A stretch of DNA of 64,000 nt, taken from Bradyrhizobium nanningense. Its GTDB lineage: Bacteria; Pseudomonadota; Alphaproteobacteria; Rhizobiales; Xanthobacteraceae. The DNA lies in assembly GCF_004114535.1 (NCBI RefSeq), contig NZ_LBJC01000028.1, positions 124,001-188,000 on the forward strand. The letters are read 5' to 3'. The position numbers were made by a program, and so were the translations under genes. Each line of letters opens with the position of its first letter. Positions within the stretch are counted from its first letter, which is position 1. Shown here piece after piece: positions 1 through 9,079 of this stretch. Below the pieces are notes generated by a model. The model was not told where the DNA came from. It saw only the letters and a program-made list of their open reading frames with translations, and searched no databases.

Positions 1-832
1 CCCAGAACACGTAGACCGCTAGCCCGACAATTCCGAGCCCGGCGGCAATCGCGAGCGGCGTGCCTGTCCGGACCGGAGCATCCGCGCCGCCTTGAGCTTC
101 ACTAGGTCCGACCTGGCTGAGCGCCCAGGCGAGCGCCCCGAGCGCCGAAGCAAGGATCGCGGCGCCGATCACGTCGAACCGGCGCTGGATGCGGACATCA
201 TTGGGCGCGAAGGCCACCAGAGCTCCCACTGCTACGAGCGCGAGTGGCGGGTTGATCCAGAACACGGATGGCCAGCCCATGATCTCGGTCAGCCAGCCGC
301 CCACGACAGGACCTCCGGCCGTGGTGAGAGCCGATGCCGCAGCCCATACGCCGATTGCGCGATTTCGCTCGGCGCGCGGATATGTTGCCCCGATCAGGGC
401 GAGACTGGCAGGGGTTACGATTGCAGCGGCCGCTCCCTGAACGACGCGGGCGGCGATCAACCAAGCGGATGAAGGCGCCAGAGCGCAAGCCGCGGACGCC
501 AGACCGAACAGGACACAACCGACCGCAAGTATGCGCGCTTTGCCGTAGACATCGGCAAGCGCGCCGCCGATCAATGTCAGTGAGGCAAGTGCCAGCATAT
601 ACCCGTTGAGAACCCATTGGACGGAGGCGAGGCCCGCGCCCAGATCAGCGCGCAATCTCGGTAACGCAACGGGCAGCGCTGTCGCATCAATGAAGGCCAT
701 CGAGGAAGCGAGCACACAGGCGACCAGCACCATGCCCCGGTGCCGACCCGGCCCTGCCCGCCCAAGCTCTCTCGGGCACGATTCCGCGTCGATAACACCG
801 CAGCTGCACGGCTCTACAAAGGGCTGTGCCAT
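1..832 (-). CDS. MFS transporter, DHA2 (EmrB/QacA-like) family, C-terminus outside window
   Basis: This is the N-terminal 277 residues of a 14-helix-type major facilitator drug/proton antiporter; the rest lies left of base 1. I translated it directly. After a 33-residue hydrophilic leader there are hydrophobic segments, the TM1 signature SMAFIDATALPVALPRL, the helix-2/3 loop GGALADVYGKARIL, a Q-G-A-A-A-A motif and GGPVVGGWLTE, which matches antiporter motif C (GPxxGG). The start at 832 is preceded by GGGGAG at about 8 bases. The peroxiredoxin-like gene 33 bases upstream on the same strand probably shares its transcript, suggesting a stress-induced efflux unit. The substrate cannot be told from sequence. 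Confidence 0.88.
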   Translation of the reverse strand, partial: MAQPFVEPCSCGVIDAESCPRELGRAGPGRHRGMVLVACVLASSMAFIDATALPVALPRLRADLGAGLASVQWVLNGYMLALASLTLIGGALADVYGKARILAVGCVLFGLASAACALAPSSAWLIAARVVQGAAAAIVTPASLALIGATYPRAERNRAIGVWAAASALTTAGGPVVGGWLTEIMGWPSVFWINPPLALVAVGALVAFAPNDVRIQRRFDVIGAAILASALGALAWALSQVGPSEAQGGADAPVRTGTPLAIAAGLGIVGLAVYVFW

Positions 833-865
833 TCAACGAGCTCCCCGCTAATCTGCCGCCGGTCG

Positions 866-1342
866 TCAATTCTTTGCCAAGGACTTGAGGTGGCGAACAA
901 AACTGAGCACCTCGTCGGGCATCAGACGGCCGATCGCGCGAGTCGAATAGACGGCCGTCAGCACCCGGCCTTCGGGATTGAGGACGAAGCCGGTTGCCTG
1001 GAGGCAGACGGGATCGTCATTGACGAAGGCGCCGGTAACCGCAGAAACCGCCCGCGCATTGGCGGCATAAGCGACCGGAAAGCCGAGCTTGTGCTTTTCG
1101 ACAAGCATCTCCGATTTTTCTCGATCGTCTACCGATACCGAGACAACCTTGATGTTTTCCGCAGCGAATTTGTCCGCAGCTCGCGCGAAAGCGGCAAGCT
1201 GGGTGTTGCAGTACGGACACCAGTAACCGCGGTGGAACAGAACCACGCCGAACGAACCCGCCAAATCGACAGGTAAATGAATTTCGCCGCCACCGACGCG
1301 AGCAAAAGCAAGAGAGGGAAAGACATCGCCATTTTGCAGCAT
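866..1342 (-). CDS. Peroxiredoxin-like protein (AhpC/TSA, WCPYC type)
   Basis: A 158-residue thioredoxin-fold protein expected to reduce peroxides or disulfides in the cytoplasm. The active site WCPYC (C42, C45) follows the core strand GVVLFHRGY, as in AhpC/TSA-redoxin domains. It later has the conserved VFVNDD..CLQATGFVLNPEGRV segment with the beta-strand/turn of the fold. The frame is open upstream to 1399, but residues before MLQNGDVFP look non-conserved, so I take 1342 as start. It lies just upstream of the MFS gene on the same strand. It is one of three WCPxC proteins in the first 13 kb. Which reductant it uses is unknown. Confidence 0.85.
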   Translation of the reverse strand: MLQNGDVFPSLAFARVGGGEIHLPVDLAGSFGVVLFHRGYWCPYCNTQLAAFARAADKFAAENIKVVSVSVDDREKSEMLVEKHKLGFPVAYAANARAVSAVTGAFVNDDPVCLQATGFVLNPEGRVLTAVYSTRAIGRLMPDEVLSFVRHLKSLAKN

Positions 1343-2101
1343 TACGATTGATCTCGTTGTTTGAACTGCCGGGCACTTGAAGCGTCCGCAGTTCCCCAAA
1401 AGAACGGCTCTCGCATCTGGGAATAAGGGACTTTGTTAATCCCCGAGGCGCGAGACTCAATTCCGTCGTTGCTTCGAATAGCGGGAGTCTAGCTTCTCGA
1501 AACGGGCATCGCGTATCAATCGCGGCGCCGATGGTCGACAACGACATTTCCGAGAATGACGTCGGAAGTCCGGCAATCCAAATCACCTCTCGCTATAGTT
1601 TCGATAGAGGATCGTTTATCGCCGGCAGCGGCGTCGCGTAATGCCGTGGGGAGAAATGCGACTGGCGGTATCTGCAAAAGGTTATAAGCCCGTTCGGCCG
1701 CCTTACTGGCGATCAATCCCGTCGCGGCCTGCGCCTAACGCGTGCTTATCTGCTCCTGGCGTGGATGATGTTTTAGCGGTGTTGCCCGACAGCAATTCGC
1801 GTGATGCGTGACCGGCCTGATCTTGCAAGTGCGCTGCGGGGAGGCCGCACGCCCTCAACCAACGGGAGACCAGAGCAGCAGCCGTCTTTGCGCACGCCGT
1901 CGACACTTCATCACCGCGGTGAACGCGTGGGAATGGAAACCATAACAGCCAGGTAATTCCCAAGTGAAATGCCGCTGGCGTAGCATCGCCCAAGAGATGT
2001 CAGGCGCTTCACCAGGTATCTTCGATTGAGATTAGAAGTGGAGGGCGTCATTACGGCGGTTTCGTGACTAGAGAACAAGGGAATAAGACTGTGAGTCTTA
2101 T
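1343..2101. other. Intergenic stretch, no supported gene
   Basis: About 760 bases. Open frames here (for example 1516-1716 and 1703-1993, both minus) show no recognisable domain and no good ribosome binding site. The part next to 1342 must hold the promoter of the peroxiredoxin/MFS pair, but I cannot place it. Confidence 0.5.
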
Positions 2102-2670
2102 ATGACGGATGATCCGCCCCCGGCCGGTCGTCGGCCCGAGCTTGTTCACTGCGCTCCTCCAGACGGTCGCTATCATGCTAACGTTGATCCCGTTGTGATG
2201 ATCCGGGTCGCACACCTGCCGACGCTAATGGCAGGCCTAGCCTTCATTCCCCGTGTTGGTTACCGTAACCTCGCTGCTCGCCGGCATGCTTTGCCACCGG
2301 TACGGCCGGCGCTCGCCACTGCTCGGTGGCAGCGCCGCCCTCGCGTTGGGCTACGTCATCGCGCTCCCGCGTCGACTCGAACGCGACTTGTTGGACGGCC
2401 ATACTTCTTCCCATCCTGTTGTTCCTGGCGCTGGGCACGACTCTGGCGAGCGCGCCGTTGTGCCTCTCGTTCGCACCCCCGTCGATCCCGACGCGCTGTG
2501 AATCGCGTCTGGCGTGAAGGGCGCGGTCCCGCGGCCGGGTCGCTCTTCGCGATCGCTCTGCTCGGCTTCCTCAGCAATGCGGTCCGAGGCCCGTTGTCGG
2601 GATTCCACATGGTGAGCGAAGGCGCCACGGTCGTGGCCGGGGCCCAATATGGACTTCATCCTGCTCGACT
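2102..2670 (+). pseudogene. Decayed MFS transporter (DHA2-like) remnant
   Basis: Transporter-like fragments are scattered over all three forward frames. Near 2143-2197 one frame reads LFTALLQTVAIMLTLIPL and stops. Near 2229-2250 another reads LMAGLAFIP. From 2253 a third reads VTSLLAGMLCHRYGRRSP, the typical loop between helices 8 and 9 of DHA2 pumps. After 2540 comes GSLFAIALLGFLSNAV. The order matches the C-terminal half of a DHA2 pump, so several indels have destroyed one gene. The N-terminal half is absent. It is not the same gene as the intact pump at the left edge, which is on the other strand. Confidence 0.7.
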
Positions 2671-2720
2671 GACCCGTCGGCGCGGAAACGAAACCGATCT
2701 AACGAAAGAAGGAGAAACCC

Positions 2721-3137
2721 ATGAAGACCCGCACCATCATCGCTACTATCTGCGCGGCCCTCGGCATACTAGCCACCCCGGTGTCGGGCCATGACAGCAA
2801 AACGGAAACTGTCACGAAGAAGTTCGAGGCGGCCATTCCCAACATCAGTGGCAAGTCGCTGCTCGCAGTGGAGGTCGATTACGCGCCGGGCGCGGCCTCT
2901 CCGTCCCACACCCACGCGAAGTCAGCTTTCATCTACGCCTACGTGATCTCGGGCGCGATCGAGTCGCAGGTGAATGACGGCGAGACGCGCGTCTATCGAG
3001 CCGGCGAGAGCTGGTCTGAAACTCCGGGGGCGGTCCATTCGATCAGCCGCAACGCGAGCAAGACCGAGCCGGCAAAACTGCTCGCTGTTTTCATTCTCGA
3101 CACCAATGACAATCCTCTTACGACGCCCATTAAATAA
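2721..3137 (+). CDS. Exported cupin-domain protein
   Basis: 138 residues with an N-terminal signal peptide (about residues 1-23, ending near TPVSGHD), so probably periplasmic. The single-domain cupin core has GAASPSHTHAKSAFIYAYVISGAI (metal-binding His pair and Glu/Tyr region) and the second motif with PGAVHSISRN. A good ribosome binding site (AAGGAG, 2709-2714) fixes the start at 2721. Cupins of this size bind a metal and small ligands; some are dioxygenases or sensors, and the function here is not known. It directly follows the decayed MFS gene, which may once have been its operon partner. Confidence 0.85.
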   Translation: MKTRTIIATICAALGILATPVSGHDSKTETVTKKFEAAIPNISGKSLLAVEVDYAPGAASPSHTHAKSAFIYAYVISGAIESQVNDGETRVYRAGESWSETPGAVHSISRNASKTEPAKLLAVFILDTNDNPLTTPIK

Positions 3138-3498
3138 ACTCTCGGACCAATTGAGAGAAACGGGCGTCCTCGGCGACGGTAGTGATGAACAGAAAAACGA
3201 TTTCGCTCGAAGGGATCTCCAAATCCCCGCAAAACTGTGTCGAGCGTCATTGCTGATGTTAGGCTTAGGAGACGACGATGGTTAACTGCTCCGCACGTCT
3301 TGGATCTGTCAGCAGCGCGCGATGCACACATTTTAACGGCAACTTTGGTCCCGTCTGGCGCTACTCGAGGCGAACGGCTATTTGTTGCAAGAACTACATC
3401 GATTGCTTCAGAGCTGCCAACCCAAGTGACCGCAATGGGGTGGACTGCCACCAGATTACCTTCAACCAGCCGCCCGAGAACTGGGCGAGGGCTTTGTG
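3138..3498. other. Intergenic stretch, nothing supported
   Basis: About 360 bases. Overlapping frames on both strands have no recognisable motif. A possible promoter for the small gene at 3499 must lie here. Confidence 0.5.
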
Positions 3499-3690
3499 AT
3501 GGTCCAGATCTCACAACGAGCTAAGGCATATTTGGAGACGGCACGGACTCTGCTCCGCGCAGCCCAAACCATGACAGACTCAGCGATTGCGAGTCAGATC
3601 AAGGCCCTTGCCGACGAGTACGAACGGAGAGCTGATAAAGCTTCGTATGTTGATGCGGCCAAAGCATTCGCCAAATCAGCTGAACGCTGA
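3499..3690 (+). CDS. Small helical hypothetical protein
   Basis: 63 residues, predicted almost entirely alpha-helical and rich in Ala, Lys, Glu and Arg (QISQRAKAYLETARTLLRAAQ, then ADEYERRADKASYVDAAKAF). The ATG at 3499 is preceded in frame by a GTG at 3496; I prefer the ATG. Small helical proteins of this style are common in Bradyrhizobium genomes, but I do not know a function. No clear ribosome binding site is visible, so it could also be translated from a longer transcript. Confidence 0.5.
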   Translation: MVQISQRAKAYLETARTLLRAAQTMTDSAIASQIKALADEYERRADKASYVDAAKAFAKSAER

Positions 3691-3975
3691 AGGCGAATTA
3701 GCGTGCACGACTGGGTGGGGCGCTGCAAACGTGTTCGTTTGAAAGCTGAGCCTCTGCTCGGGATCCAACAGGCTGAAGGCGTTCAACGTCGACCGTGTGC
3801 ACGGCCACTTCAAGCGCAATCTCGGTTGCAATAAGGAAGTGATGCGGGCGCCAGGCAATTCGCCCACCGCGGACAAGGCTCACAAGGCCGTCCGGGCAAA
3901 TGCGCGTCGCATTGATGGGCTCTCCAGTCGTGATTGCGCTCGCGCGATTTTGACTGCGAGCTCAGAACGTCGATT

Positions 3976-4001
3976 GAGAGAGAGAGAGAGAGAGAGAGAG
4001 A
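3976..4001. repeat. (GA)13 dinucleotide microsatellite
   Basis: Twenty-six bases of perfect GA repeat in an intergenic region. Long perfect dinucleotide runs are uncommon in high-GC bacterial genomes and are prone to slippage. Confidence 0.95.
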
Positions 4002-4162
4002 TCCATTGAGCGGACCGCCTATGGCATAATGCTTGGCCTAGGCACGCATGTCCCGGCGCAAGCGAAGAACGTTCGAAATGAAAGATTCCCGATTCGAGCG
4101 CCTCTCTGATCTCCCGCTCGGGGGTCTTTGCATTTGAAAGCTCCAAACCCTGGCGCTGGAGA

Positions 4163-4195
4163 GAATGAAAATGATAGCGATCCGGCATTTCTAAC
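4163..4195 (+). promoter_or_regulatory. Conserved upstream element, copy 1
   Basis: 33 bases that match 28744-28776 at 28 positions, ending in the identical GGCATTTCTAAC. It ends 150 bases before the start of the membrane-protein gene at 4345; the other copy ends 151 bases before its paralogue. Equal spacing suggests a promoter, operator or leader-RNA element retained through a gene duplication. Confidence 0.6.
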
Positions 4196-4344
4196 AGCTC
4201 GCAGACGGGAATACCCTCCTCATACACCTCATCGATAATTGGTGGCAGCACGGGGCTCATCGAACGATCCGACGTTCGTATGCGCGGCCCTACCCTCGAT
4301 GTCCAAGAATTCGATCGAGCAGCCCAGGATGCAGGAGTTTCGTC

Positions 4345-4746
4345 ATGCCCTTTCTCTTCATCACAAGAATTATTCACACCTACCTAATCGACTATCCTGT
4401 TGCCATCGTCTTGATGGTCGCGCCATGCCGGCTGAAGCTAGGCAAGGGCAGTCCCGTCGCGCTGTGGTTTTGGGTAGCGGCGCGGTTCACCGCATTGCTG
4501 CTGCCGACCTTAACGAAGCGCGCCACGGGACTCGTCCAGCTCATCAGTTACTGGTTGCATACCTCGGCGGACGGCGGATTGGGAATCACCTCTATCACCG
4601 CCCGCACCGTTTTCCATTTTACGGCGCTTGAGGTCTGGTATTATTGGGTTCTCACCGCTGCGGTCCTGCTAATGACCTTAGTTCTCCGGACGCCCGAGAT
4701 GAGCGCCGCGCAGCGAGCAAACCTCGACATGCGGAATACTATATGA
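4345..4746 (+). CDS. Small multi-pass membrane protein, SPW-like, divergent paralogue
   Basis: 133 residues with about four hydrophobic segments and the shared N-terminus TRIIHTYLIDYPVAIVL. It is a paralogue of the gene at 28927. The pattern (two similar halves each with a short helix pair, and YWLH..D centrally) resembles SPW-repeat membrane proteins. This copy has replaced conserved positions (for example APCRLKLGKG where the other has APFALKLGQG; TSITARTVFHF where the other has FAIAPFAFKF), so it may be drifting toward loss. GGAG lies at 4332-4335, a suitable distance from the ATG. Function unknown; inner-membrane location is inferred. Confidence 0.65.
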   Translation: MPFLFITRIIHTYLIDYPVAIVLMVAPCRLKLGKGSPVALWFWVAARFTALLLPTLTKRATGLVQLISYWLHTSADGGLGITSITARTVFHFTALEVWYYWVLTAAVLLMTLVLRTPEMSAAQRANLDMRNTI

Positions 4747-5206
4747 GGCTCGTGTCGATTCGAGCGCGGCGTCCTGTTGCCGATTCGATCGCAAGAAATA
4801 CGCCTCGCGCCGTATCGGGCTGAACAGACCAGCCAGCGACAGTGAGATCGAGGCGACATAGAGTGACCTACCGCCCAATTTAGAGCACGAGCCGCGGTGC
4901 GAGTCGACGAAGAAGCCTGCATCCTGCGCGGCGTGACCTTGGCTCAAGAGCGCGAGCTATCGGCTTCCATCGAGATATCGCTTGACCTGCTCGGGCGAGT
5001 GGGTCGCTAGCCGCCACATCACGACTAATTCCCGGACCATCGAATTGACCGAGGCTGACGAACTCCGTCGAGCCCGCCCGTCCGACCGGTTGGCCGCCAT
5101 TCGACCAGAGGTGAGCGACGCCATTGGTTGGTCCAAAGTAGCGTCAATCTCAGCACTGTCTTTGCCGCGCCCCCTTATTCGCGTTTGGCCGACGGTGGTC
5201 AGTCCA
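4747..5206. other. Intergenic stretch, nothing supported
   Basis: About 460 bases between the membrane-protein gene and the end of the DUF427 gene. Frames in both directions lack family motifs and ribosome binding sites. Confidence 0.5.
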
Positions 5207-5488
5207 TTACTTTACATCCACACCTTTCCAAAATGCGATGTAGCCTTTAATTGCGGCAGCTTCATTGGTGGGCTCGGCGTAATACCATGCTGCATCTTCA
5301 TTAGTCTTACCACCGACGATAAGCGAATAGTAGTTCGCAAAGCTCTTCCATGGACACCGGCTGGTCCTCGTACTCTGCCTAAGATATTGAGTATTAACGG
5401 AATCGGGCGGGAAGTAGTGATTGCCTTCGACTACAATGGTCTTGTCCGATTCCGCGATCAGTGCGCCGTTCCACGTCGCGACTGCCAT
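5207..5488 (-). CDS. DUF427 domain protein
   Basis: 93 residues, the normal length of a single DUF427 domain. It shows the family hallmarks: an N-terminal strand ATWNGALIAESDKT, the VVEGNHYFPPDSV block, the CPWKSFANYY motif, and DAAWYYAEPTNEAA..IKGYIAFWKGV at the end. The ribosome binding site AAGGAA precedes the ATG at 5488. DUF427 proteins have a small beta-tent fold and no settled function. It is the gene downstream of the quinone-oxidoreductase-like gene on the same strand (160-base gap), so co-transcription is possible. Confidence 0.92.
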   Translation of the reverse strand: MAVATWNGALIAESDKTIVVEGNHYFPPDSVNTQYLRQSTRTSRCPWKSFANYYSLIVGGKTNEDAAWYYAEPTNEAAAIKGYIAFWKGVDVK

Positions 5489-5648
5489 TATTCATTCCTT
5501 TTATGCTTTCAGCTCGATCGAGCAATCTAGGGCTATAGCCGTTCGGTTGGTGCGAGATGACGTGGCTCGCGAATGCGCCGGTCAAACCGGCTTACGTGCT
5601 TCCGCTTCCTCGAAGGTAATCCGCCGCGCATCGATAGGCGCGTGTCGC

Positions 5649-6566
5649 TCACGGACGAACTCGAATGATCGTCTTCCCGGTGATTCGTTTGGTCCGATTG
5701 AAGGCGGTGACGGCGTCATCGAGAGTCGAGACGACACCGATGTTCGTCCGCAGTCGTCCGTCCCGCACCCGCTGGACGATTTCGCCGAGTTGGACACGAT
5801 CGGACTCGACAACGAAGTCGACTGCCAAACCATCCGCGGGCAGTGCCTCGCTCGGCCCGACGATGGAAACCAGCGTTCCTCCGGCTCGAACCAGGCGCGC
5901 GGACCGCTTTCCGATGTCGCCGCCGATGAGATCGAATACCAAATCGACGCCGCCAACATCTTCCAGAGCGTCGTTCTCCAAGTCAACGAACTCTTGTGCG
6001 CCGAAATCGAGCGTCTTCTGACGGTCGGCCGCGCGTCCGGTGCCGATCACGTAGGCGCCCGCCTCACGGGCAAGCTGGGTCACGATTGAGCCGACTGCTC
6101 CGGCCGCACCGTGCGCTAGCACGCTCTGCCCGGAGCGAAGGCGGCCGTGCTCGAACAGTCCCTGCCATGCGGTCAGGCCTGAGATCGGCAGGCTCGCACC
6201 CACAGAGAACTCGACGTCGCCCGGCAGCGGGGCGAGATTGCGTGCTTCGACTGCTACGTACTCCGCCAGGGTGCCGTCGCGATACCAGTCGGCGAGGCCG
6301 AACACTCTCTGTCCCACCGACAGCCCCGTCGTCCCATAGCCAAGCCCGGTGACCACTCCGGCTAGTTCGTGCCCAGGGATCGACGGCTTTCGGTCGCGAT
6401 TGAGGCGATCTGTCCAGGTCGAGGGCCACGTCAACTCGGTTCCGACGAACCCGGACGCATGAACCTGAACGACAACGTCGTTTATCGCCGCCTTCGGTTC
6501 GGGCCGCTCCACCAGCTTCATTTCAGCTGTTCCCGCATCCTGGCTAGTCACCACTATCGCTTTCAT
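5649..6566 (-). CDS. NADP-dependent zinc-free oxidoreductase (MDR, quinone-oxidoreductase-like)
   Basis: 305 residues of the medium-chain dehydrogenase/reductase superfamily. The N-terminal GroES-like domain contains PSIPGHELAGVV; the Rossmann domain has the nucleotide loop AHGAAGAVGSIVTQLA and the following GTGRAADR segment with Arg positions suited to NADPH. Zinc-ligand cysteines are missing, as in quinone and enone reductases. GAGGTGG precedes the ATG at 6566. It probably reduces reactive quinones or enones; the substrate is not known. A palindromic element shared with the nitroreductase upstream region lies 83 bases upstream. Confidence 0.9.
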   Translation of the reverse strand: MKAIVVTSQDAGTAEMKLVERPEPKAAINDVVVQVHASGFVGTELTWPSTWTDRLNRDRKPSIPGHELAGVVTGLGYGTTGLSVGQRVFGLADWYRDGTLAEYVAVEARNLAPLPGDVEFSVGASLPISGLTAWQGLFEHGRLRSGQSVLAHGAAGAVGSIVTQLAREAGAYVIGTGRAADRQKTLDFGAQEFVDLENDALEDVGGVDLVFDLIGGDIGKRSARLVRAGGTLVSIVGPSEALPADGLAVDFVVESDRVQLGEIVQRVRDGRLRTNIGVVSTLDDAVTAFNRTKRITGKTIIRVRP

Positions 6567-7149
6567 CGTCCACCTCTTCGAGCGTGGTATGTGGTCAGTT
6601 TCTGAATGCCCCTCATACCGCCGAAACTACGACGCAAAATTCGATCATCCAATGATCTCTGGTTATGGAATCGATGCCATCGACGCAGCGACAAAGTCGA
6701 GCGCGGTACAAGAGCTGCTTCGTGCGCCGAAGAGGAATCGTCAGCGGGTGGAAGCTGATGATGTCCAGACGACGCCGGTATAGCGGCCAGTTACTTGAAC
6801 TCGAGATCGGTCCAAGCCCACACGGGCTGGTATCGAGAGCCGTGCCGGAGCCCTCGCCACGGCGACAGTGCAGCACTTCCCGCCGTGAGACGCGTCAAGG
6901 GCGATTTTCCGCAACCGCGATAAGTCATGCGCCTACCCTCTGGGCCGCTTGTATTACACGCGGTTATCGAAATCATAACTTTACGAGTCGATTCTCTATC
7001 AATAAACGCTGTCGCAATGAGCGCGGTCGTGAGGCTGCGGTCGGTGACGCACAGCTCGCTGCAATTAGAATCGCGAGCGTAGGGTCTCGCCGGGCCACTT
7101 CGACATCCAGATCGACCACGTCGCAACACTCTAAGAGGGTGATACGACC
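6567..7149. other. Upstream region with a repeated palindromic element
   Basis: About 580 bases between two divergent genes. The only structure I can support is the 35-base element at 6649-6683. The frames 6665-7162 and 6791-7216 show no family motifs. Confidence 0.55.
6649..6683. promoter_or_regulatory. Palindromic operator-like element, copy 1
   Basis: 35 bases identical at 34 positions to 9985-10019. Bases 6665-6680 read ATGGAATCGATGCCAT, a 16-base palindrome with one mismatched pair. It lies 83 bases upstream of the oxidoreductase start. The other copy lies upstream of the nitroreductase, so one regulator may control both (inference). Confidence 0.65.
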
Positions 7150-7836
7150 ATGTTTTCAGTGATTTTCGAGGCGCTCCCAAATAAAGGGAGTTTCGATGAC
7201 TACCTCGACCACTCAAAGATACTGGGTCCCGAGCTGCAGCAGATTGAGGGCTTCATCGACGACGTCCGGTACAAGAGCCTCACTCGCGAGGGATGGATAC
7301 TTTCGCATTCGGCCTGGCGAGACGAGAAGTCGCTCGTGCGCTGGCGCACCCACATGCGCCATCACGAGGTCGAGCAGAAGGGCCGCAATGAAATCCTCGC
7401 CGACTACCACGTGCGCGTCGGACAGATCACCGCTGACAATCAAGTGCCACCGGGATACGCCCTCGCGGAGCAGAGGCTCGAAGAGACCGAAGTCGGCGAG
7501 GGAACGACGATCACGCTGATTAACGCCTCTCGCCCGATGGAATGGAAGAGGACCGAGAACCCGTACGATTGCGCCGAGTGGCTCGGCCTCAATCCGTGGG
7601 CCGCCGGTACTGTGTCCTGGGACGTCTTCGAGGCCTTATTCACGCCCAGCGACCTAGTTCTGCTCATATCCTGGAAGGACGCAGCTGCAGCGCAGGCCTA
7701 CGAAGACTCCTCAGCACTGAATGACAAGGCGAGGGTTCGGAGAGTGCGGATCGTGCGCGACTATGGAAAATACGACCGTCGCGAGGCGCCTCAGTATTAC
7801 GCAGACGTTAAGGCCAGCGAGCCCCTCCAAGGCTGA
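7150..7836 (+). CDS. Double antibiotic-biosynthesis-monooxygenase-like (ABM) protein
   Basis: 228 residues that look like two dimeric alpha-beta barrel (ABM/Dabb-like) repeats. The first covers about 1-100 (MFSVIFEALP, then EGFIDDVRYKSLTREGWILSHSAWRDEKSLVRWR). The second covers about 115-220 (TTITLINASRP, then AGTVSWDVFEALFTPSDLVLLISWKDAAAAQAYE). AGAGGG sits about 10 bases before the ATG. Such proteins can be cofactor-free oxygenases or haem-degrading or stress proteins; no catalytic assignment is possible here. It stands alone, with intergenic regions on both sides. Confidence 0.82.
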   Translation: MFSVIFEALPNKGSFDDYLDHSKILGPELQQIEGFIDDVRYKSLTREGWILSHSAWRDEKSLVRWRTHMRHHEVEQKGRNEILADYHVRVGQITADNQVPPGYALAEQRLEETEVGEGTTITLINASRPMEWKRTENPYDCAEWLGLNPWAAGTVSWDVFEALFTPSDLVLLISWKDAAAAQAYEDSSALNDKARVRRVRIVRDYGKYDRREAPQYYADVKASEPLQG

Positions 7837-8510
7837 CACTGCCCCGTCCAGGAGCCCGAGCGGGCTAGCCCGTGGCTTGGCGTCGAGATGTTTGTCGACG
7901 CGCCCTCAGTCTGTGAAAGGCCGGTTCCTGAACATGGCTCTGGCTTCGCGCAATGTGATTCCTTGAGCGTGCCTACCCCTTGGACACGACACGGAAATAA
8001 GTGGTCTGCCGCGTTCAGGGAGATGAAGCTCTTGGGGTGCCTCGCCGTCAGGAATACTTCGGTAGTCCCCTCGCGATGCCGACATTCTCGTCGCGCGGGC
8101 TTGTGAGATGAGAAGAGGCTTTCGCGGCGATGCGATGTCGTCCGACAGCGGCTCGCGACGTAAGTCCTCAACGAACTGCCTGCTGATCTTGAATGTCCGT
8201 TCTCCGATGCGCACGTCTGCAGCCCCGTCGCCCTCAGGCCGCGTCGCGTCGTTCCCCCGGACATTTTCCAGTAAGGCCGCTCCCGTTATCTTGTCCGAGC
8301 CCTTGCCGCTTCGCCCACCAGGCTAGGTCTCCAATGAACAACGGCAGCGACGCCCCACCGACCTGCCCTCGGGCGTCGAAAAGCCCGGACGCGTTCCCAA
8401 GACTTTTCCTTGGCGCATCCGGGCTTTTGGTCCTTGGCGCATCCGGGCTTTTGGCGCTGGCCCGCATCACATGAAAGCTTAACGGTTCCCTCGGAAACAC
8501 CGGACAGCGT
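7837..8510. other. Gene-free stretch with a short tandem repeat
   Basis: About 670 bases. Minus frames at 7906-8214 and 8234-8500 lack recognisable motifs; the second merely translates the 24-base tandem repeat at 8408-8455 into SPDAPR units. Confidence 0.5.
8408..8455. repeat. 24-base tandem duplication
   Basis: Two adjacent 24-base units that differ only in the last base. A partial third match (AAAAGCCCGGACGCGTTCCC) lies inverted at 8380-8399, so the region could form a hairpin with the repeats. Confidence 0.85.
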
Positions 8511-9058
8511 TCAAAGCGAGCCGGCCGGCTTAACGACGGGGAAGTCCTTCTCGGGATCGAACACGTTATTGAAAAAGTTCGTCAGGGAGTACATGGCCAC
8601 CAGAGCGACGATCTCCGTGACGTTCGCGTCCGTGTAGCCGACGTTCGCGAACGGCTTTCAGATCGGCGTCATCGACATTGCCTCTAGCCTCGATTACCTT
8701 GCGCGCAAACTGGACGGCGGCTTCCCGCTTCGGGTCGGTGGAATGACCCTTCCGAGCGAGAACGATTTCACCAGCGGACAGCTTAGCCATGTGCTCGGCC
8801 GTAAAACTGTGAACGGTTAAGCAATAGTTGCAGCCGTTCACTTCGGAGACAGCGAGGCCGATACTGTCACGAGTCTTCACGTCGAGCGCCTTGCTCAACG
8901 AGCCAAGCAGGTTGGCCCAGGCGTTGAACGCGATCGGGCTCTGCGCGAAGGTCGCCAGCATATTTGAGGTGAACCCGATGTTCTTGGCGAACGCATCGAG
9001 AGTCAGCCTGGATTCGGCCGGAACCTGTTCCGAACTTTAGAGCTGCTGTCCTGGGCAC
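8511..9058 (-). pseudogene. Carboxymuconolactone decarboxylase/AhpD-like, two frameshifts
   Basis: The family pattern is complete but split over frames. A likely GTG start at 9058 (GGCGGAG just upstream) gives VPRTAALKF. A shift near 9036 leads into EQVPAESRLTLDAFAKNIG. The middle frame then carries the CxxC-type active site NGCNYCLTVHSF with the downstream His. A second shift near 8645 leads into GYTDANVTEIVALVAMYSLT, ending at 8511. The intact family reduces peroxide-type substrates or acts with alkylhydroperoxide reductase. Two indels suggest a true pseudogene; sequencing error is the alternative. It lies directly downstream of the nitroreductase. Confidence 0.8.
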
Positions 9059-9079
9059 CGTAGTCTCCGCCGCTGGCAA

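Larger units (their letters stand above)
3691..4344. other. Gene-free stretch with GA microsatellite and a repeated upstream element
   Basis: About 650 bases without a supportable gene. It holds a pure GA dinucleotide run (3976-4001) and a 33-base element (4163-4195) that recurs upstream of the paralogous membrane-protein gene at 28927. The long minus-strand frame here partly translates the GA run and is not credible. Confidence 0.55.

Noticed and set aside
3880..4377. Minus frame of 165 codons across the GA run
   Set aside because: It translates the microsatellite into Ser-Leu repeats and covers the conserved upstream element; not a real gene.
4982..5530. Forward frame of 182 codons
   Set aside because: It is antisense to the well-supported DUF427 gene and has no motif.
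8234..8500. Minus frame with SPDAPR repeats
   Set aside because: The repeats are only the translation of the 24-base tandem duplication; the frame has no other support.
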